From contig JAGVUP010000170.1 of assembly GCA_019136215.1 (NCBI GenBank), positions 1 to 34,693 on the forward strand: 34,693 bases of DNA, read 5' to 3'. Below the pieces are notes generated by a model that was given only the letters and a program-made list of their open reading frames with translations, did no database searches and was not told where the DNA came from. This stretch comes from Chloroflexota bacterium (GTDB lineage: Bacteria > Chloroflexota > Anaerolineae > Anaerolineales > Anaerolineaceae). Both the position numbers and the translations under genes were made by a program. Positions within the stretch are counted from its first letter, which is position 1. Each line of letters starts with the position of its first letter. This document shows, one piece after another, positions 31,664-34,693 of this stretch.

Positions 31664-32889
31664 TAAACGCAACTACCCCAAAACCACGCCGGCGCGCGAA
31701 CGTCCAGTCCCTCTCCTTTGACGTGGGGCTGCTGCTGATCGTTGCCAGCCTGCTTGTGATTGGATTGCTAATGGTCTATTCCGCCAGTTGGGATGCCTCT
31801 ATGGCTATCAGCGATAGTAAAAGTCAAAACGCCATCTTTCTTCGCCAGGTGATCTGGGTCGTGCTGGGTGTGATCGGCGCGACCGTGTTGAGTTACTTCG
31901 ACTACCACCGCTACCGCAAATGGGTGGTGCCGATGATGCTTGTTGTCATCGGTATGCTATTCGCTGTGCTCATCGTCCGCGAAGTGCGCTACAACTCAGC
32001 CCGCTCCCTGCTGGACGGTTCCATACAGCCGGCCGAACTGGCAAAACTGGTTTCCGTGCTCTACCTTTCGGTTTGGCTCACAAACAATAAAGAAATGTTG
32101 AAGGATTTCAAAAACTACCTCCTGCCGCTTTCCTTCGGGATCGGTTTTGTGGTGGCTTTGATCCTCGCCCAACCTGACCTGAGCGCCGGTCTGACTGTGT
32201 TGATGCTGGGAATCATGCTGCTCTTCCTGGCTGGCGGAGATTGGAAACATGTTGCCATAGTCATCCTGGTCGGTTTGCTCGGATTTATCTTCCTCATCAA
32301 CGTGATGCCTACCGGGCGCATACGTTTCGCCCAATATCTTTCCGGGCTCGAAAACCCCACCAAGAGTTCCTACCACATCCGCCGCACCTACGAAGCGATC
32401 ATCAAAGGCGGCGTGTTCGGAGTCGGGCTTGGCAAAGCCAACACCAAGTTCACCGGACTGCCTCTGCCGCATACTGACAGTATTTTTGCCGTCCTGGCAG
32501 AAGAGACCGGCATCATCGGCTCGCTCATTGTCATCCTGCTTTATGTGCTGTTGCTCTGGCGGGGTTTCAAGATTGCCCGCAACGCGCCTGACCAGTTGGG
32601 CTCCCTGCTGGCATTCGGACTGACCAGTTGGATCGTCATCGAAGCGCTGATCAACGTGTCGGTCATCGTCGGCTTATTACCCTTTGCCGGCAACGCCTTG
32701 CCCTTCATCAGCGCGGGAGGCTCCAGCATGACCGCGACCATGGCTGCGATTGGGATCGTGATGAATGTTGCCCGACAGGGAACAACCACAACCGCTTCAG
32801 AAAGGAGTACCAGTGCGACTGTTGATTTGCGCAGGCGGGACTGGCGGCGGAGTGTATCCGGCGCTGACCGTTACGGAGAGGTTGAATAG
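31660..32889 (+). CDS. ftsW: Lipid II polymerase / division protein FtsW (SEDS)
   Basis: 409 residues with about ten TM segments. FtsW polymerises lipid II at the septum with the class B PBP. Signature elements are MVYSAS near TM1, the catalytic-region AELAKLVSVLYLSVWL, PLPHTDSIFAVLAEETG and GNALPFISAGGSS. I use ATG 31660, overlapping the murD stop as ATGA, rather than the upstream ATG in the murD reading region. The last 25 or so residues are read through the start of murG and look like out-of-frame sequence. Confidence 0.94.
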   Translation: MINATTPKPRRRANVQSLSFDVGLLLIVASLLVIGLLMVYSASWDASMAISDSKSQNAIFLRQVIWVVLGVIGATVLSYFDYHRYRKWVVPMMLVVIGMLFAVLIVREVRYNSARSLLDGSIQPAELAKLVSVLYLSVWLTNNKEMLKDFKNYLLPLSFGIGFVVALILAQPDLSAGLTVLMLGIMLLFLAGGDWKHVAIVILVGLLGFIFLINVMPTGRIRFAQYLSGLENPTKSSYHIRRTYEAIIKGGVFGVGLGKANTKFTGLPLPHTDSIFAVLAEETGIIGSLIVILLYVLLLWRGFKIARNAPDQLGSLLAFGLTSWIVIEALINVSVIVGLLPFAGNALPFISAGGSSMTATMAAIGIVMNVARQGTTTTASERSTSATVDLRRRDWRRSVSGADRYGEVE

Positions 32890-33880
32890 TGACACAGAGG
32901 TGCTCTGGGTCGGCAGCGAAGGTGGCATGGAGGCGGAGCTCATCGCTCGTGCGAACCTGCCCTACAAAGGCATCCGCGCGGCTGGGGTTCACGGCATCTC
33001 GGCGCAGCAATTGCCCGGCAATTTGGTGAAACTATGGCAAGGCTACAAACAGGCAAAGCGAATTCTCAGCGACTACCAACCGGACGTGTTGATGTTCACC
33101 GGAGGTTATGTGGCGATTCCCATGGCGCTGGCTGGTCTGAAAATCAAGACCCTGCTTTTCGTTCCGGATATCGAACCCGGACTGGCGCTGAAAACCTTAG
33201 CCCGATTTTCGGACAAAATCGCCGTCACAGTCAGCGATTCGAAGCGGTATTTCAGCAAGAAGGAACGTATTGAAGTGACAGGCTACCCTCTGCGTAAGGA
33301 CCTGATGCGATGGATCAAAGCGGATGCTCTGGAGTATTTCGGATTTGACCGTGAAAAACCCGTCATCCTCTTCACCGGCGGCAGCAGCGGCGCGCGCTCG
33401 ATCAACAAAGCAGTCATCGCCATCCTCAAAGAGCTGCTCCAGCGTTACCAGGTCATCCACCTGACCGGTCATCTCGACTGGGAAACCGTCAGGACCGCGA
33501 CCGCCAATCTTCCGCGCAGCTACCAGGCATTCCCATACCTCCACGAGATGGGCGCTGCATACGCGGCTGCCGACCTTGTGGTCTCCCGTGCGGGCGCTTC
33601 CGTTTTAGGTGAGTACCCGTTCTTCGGTCTGCCTGCCATCCTGGTGCCCTACCCCTATGCCTGGCGTTACCAGAAAGTCAACGCGGATTACCTGGTGGAA
33701 CGCGAAGCCGCCGTTTTACTGGAAGACCAATATCTGCAGAGTCAACTGCTTGCCCAAATCGACACGCTCATTCAGGATCAGCCGCGTTTGGAACATATGC
33801 GCCGCGCCATGCAAGCCCTTTCACAGCCTCAGGCTGCGGAACGCATCGCCAGCCTGATCTACGAAATGGCGGAGGGATAG
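32813..33880 (+). CDS. murG: UDP-GlcNAc:lipid I N-acetylglucosaminyltransferase
   Basis: 355 residues. MurG adds GlcNAc to lipid I to form lipid II on the cytoplasmic face. The protein starts VRLLICAGGTGGGVYPALTV and has a second glycine loop FTGGSSGARSINKAV, plus VVSRAGASVLGEYPFFGLP. GTG 32813 follows AAAGGAG and gives the family N-terminus; the frame is open further back only because it runs through ftsW. The usual GGTGGH is GGTGGG here. The gene overlaps ftsW by 77 bases. Confidence 0.94.
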   Translation: MRLLICAGGTGGGVYPALTVTERLNSDTEVLWVGSEGGMEAELIARANLPYKGIRAAGVHGISAQQLPGNLVKLWQGYKQAKRILSDYQPDVLMFTGGYVAIPMALAGLKIKTLLFVPDIEPGLALKTLARFSDKIAVTVSDSKRYFSKKERIEVTGYPLRKDLMRWIKADALEYFGFDREKPVILFTGGSSGARSINKAVIAILKELLQRYQVIHLTGHLDWETVRTATANLPRSYQAFPYLHEMGAAYAAADLVVSRAGASVLGEYPFFGLPAILVPYPYAWRYQKVNADYLVEREAAVLLEDQYLQSQLLAQIDTLIQDQPRLEHMRRAMQALSQPQAAERIASLIYEMAEG

Positions 33881-33888
33881 AAACAAAT

Positions 33889-34410
33889 ATGGTTACGCTT
33901 AACGTCTTGTTCACCATCTTCATCGTCCTCTTCGGAGTGATTGGAGCCATCAGAGGCTTGCGCAAGGAACTGGTGGTAGTCGTTTCAGGGATTTTGGCGC
34001 TCTTCATCATTCAGGAAGTGCTGCCCCGCGTGTTCAGTGACCTCACCGGAACCAAAGCCCTGACCTTCCAACTGCTCGTCCTGTTTGTCTGCGGCTTTCT
34101 CGGTTATCAGACGCCCGCCTTCCGCCGTTTTTCAGAGTCGGGGCGCTTCAACCGTGACACGCCGATCGATATAATTCTCGGCGCGGTTTTCGGCGCCGCT
34201 AACGGCTACTGGCTGATCGGTTCAGCCTGGTATTTCATCGATAAAGCCGGTTATCCCTGGAATTGGGTCATTCCTCCGGACGCCGGCACGGAATACGGAA
34301 AGCAGGCGATTGACCTTATCAACAATATGGTCCCAGACATCTTAAATGGAAACTGGACCTATGTGGCAATTGCCATTGCGGTGTTGATCGTGATCGGAGT
34401 GATGATCTGA
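33889..34410 (+). CDS. CvpA-like membrane protein
   Basis: 173 residues, mostly hydrophobic, with about four TM segments (for example 5-25, 28-45, 60-78 and the last twenty residues). The N-terminal GVIGAIRGLRKELVVVVSGI is like the CvpA family start. CvpA proteins are poorly understood; they occur in colicin V secretion and envelope stress contexts. It lies between murG and murC, with coupling to murC by a shared base (TGATG). A role in the envelope is plausible but not shown. Confidence 0.6.
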   Translation: MVTLNVLFTIFIVLFGVIGAIRGLRKELVVVVSGILALFIIQEVLPRVFSDLTGTKALTFQLLVLFVCGFLGYQTPAFRRFSESGRFNRDTPIDIILGAVFGAANGYWLIGSAWYFIDKAGYPWNWVIPPDAGTEYGKQAIDLINNMVPDILNGNWTYVAIAIAVLIVIGVMI

Positions 34411-34693
34411 TGCAAAAAGTGCATTTCATCGGGATCGGCGGAACAGGCATCTCAGCGATCGCCCTCCTGCTGCTGGAAAAAGGCTGGCAGGTCAGCGGAA
34501 CGGATAAGTCTGCCTCACGCTATTTCGACGCGGTCACAGCCAAAGGCGCACGCACGCTTCTGGGGCACAGCCCTGAGCTGGCGCTTTCCGCCGATGTGAT
34601 CGTGCGCTCTTCCGCCGTCCATGACGACGATCCTGAAGTCCTCGCCGCGCGCGCGAAAGGCATACCGGTGCTAAAACGCAACGATTTTCTGCC
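34410..34693 (+). CDS. murC: UDP-MurNAc:L-alanine ligase, 3' truncated by window edge
   Basis: Only the first 94 codons are visible. MQKVHFIGIGGTGISAIALL is the N-terminal Rossmann-like motif of MurC, followed by GWQVSGTDKSAS and DVIVRSSAVHDDDPEV, typical of the UDP-binding domain. The gene starts at ATG 34410 on the last base of the CvpA-like stop codon. The ATP and catalytic domains lie beyond the window. Confidence 0.92.
   Translation, partial: MQKVHFIGIGGTGISAIALLLLEKGWQVSGTDKSASRYFDAVTAKGARTLLGHSPELALSADVIVRSSAVHDDDPEVLAARAKGIPVLKRNDFL

Overview
The window looks like a chromosomal segment of a Gram-positive-like, deep-branching bacterium. My best guess is Chloroflexota, class Anaerolineae. 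The reasons are a mevalonate kinase next to an isopentenyl phosphate kinase, a topoisomerase I carrying an extra N-terminal zinc ribbon, a FakA/DegV/Asp23 set, an MraZ-led division and cell-wall cluster, and no visible outer-membrane or LPS genes. This placement rests on recognised protein families and was not tested by a search.

Layout. (1) 1-4887, plus strand: 3' part of a SufR-like winged-helix regulator, a SufT/MIP18-type Fe-S assembly factor, a small reverse-strand relic of an SCP2 domain, then a UbiA-family prenyltransferase, mevalonate kinase, isopentenyl phosphate kinase and dGTPase. greA follows and ends at a perfect palindromic terminator shared with the next, opposite block. (2) 5451-13000, minus strand: ffh, rpsP, khpA, rimM, dprA, topA and a two-TM protein of unknown function, an SRP / ribosome maturation / DNA topology block. 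(3) 13178-16622, plus strand: degV, a DUF1015 protein and recA, the last with a clear promoter and terminator. (4) 17044-21313: minus-strand fakA, asp23, rpe and a membrane-anchored Ser/Thr kinase, with plus-strand rpmB between asp23 and rpe. (5) 21668-24121: an AT-rich MFS exporter gene followed by about 1.2 kb with no convincing gene. This stretch holds a modular, hairpin-rich repeat array (about 23043-23645) and then the mraZ promoter. (6) 24122-34693, plus strand: a tightly packed dcw cluster, mraZ, rsmH, ftsL-like, PBP, murF, mraY, murD, ftsW, murG, a CvpA-like membrane protein and the start of murC. murE is not present.

How the genes fit together. UbiA-type transferase, mevalonate kinase and IPK point to isoprenoid lipid synthesis by a mevalonate route ending in IPK. 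FakA with DegV (FakB type) forms a candidate fatty-acid kinase pair. The dcw cluster makes lipid II and the septal machinery, and MraZ probably controls it through 10-bp direct repeats that I can see directly over the promoter. Most of the window is housekeeping. The parts most worth a second look are the modular repeat array, the MraZ operator, the zinc-ribbon TopA fusion, the regulator with a possible out-of-frame C-terminus, the hairpin over the start of the unknown membrane protein, and the probable leaderless starts.
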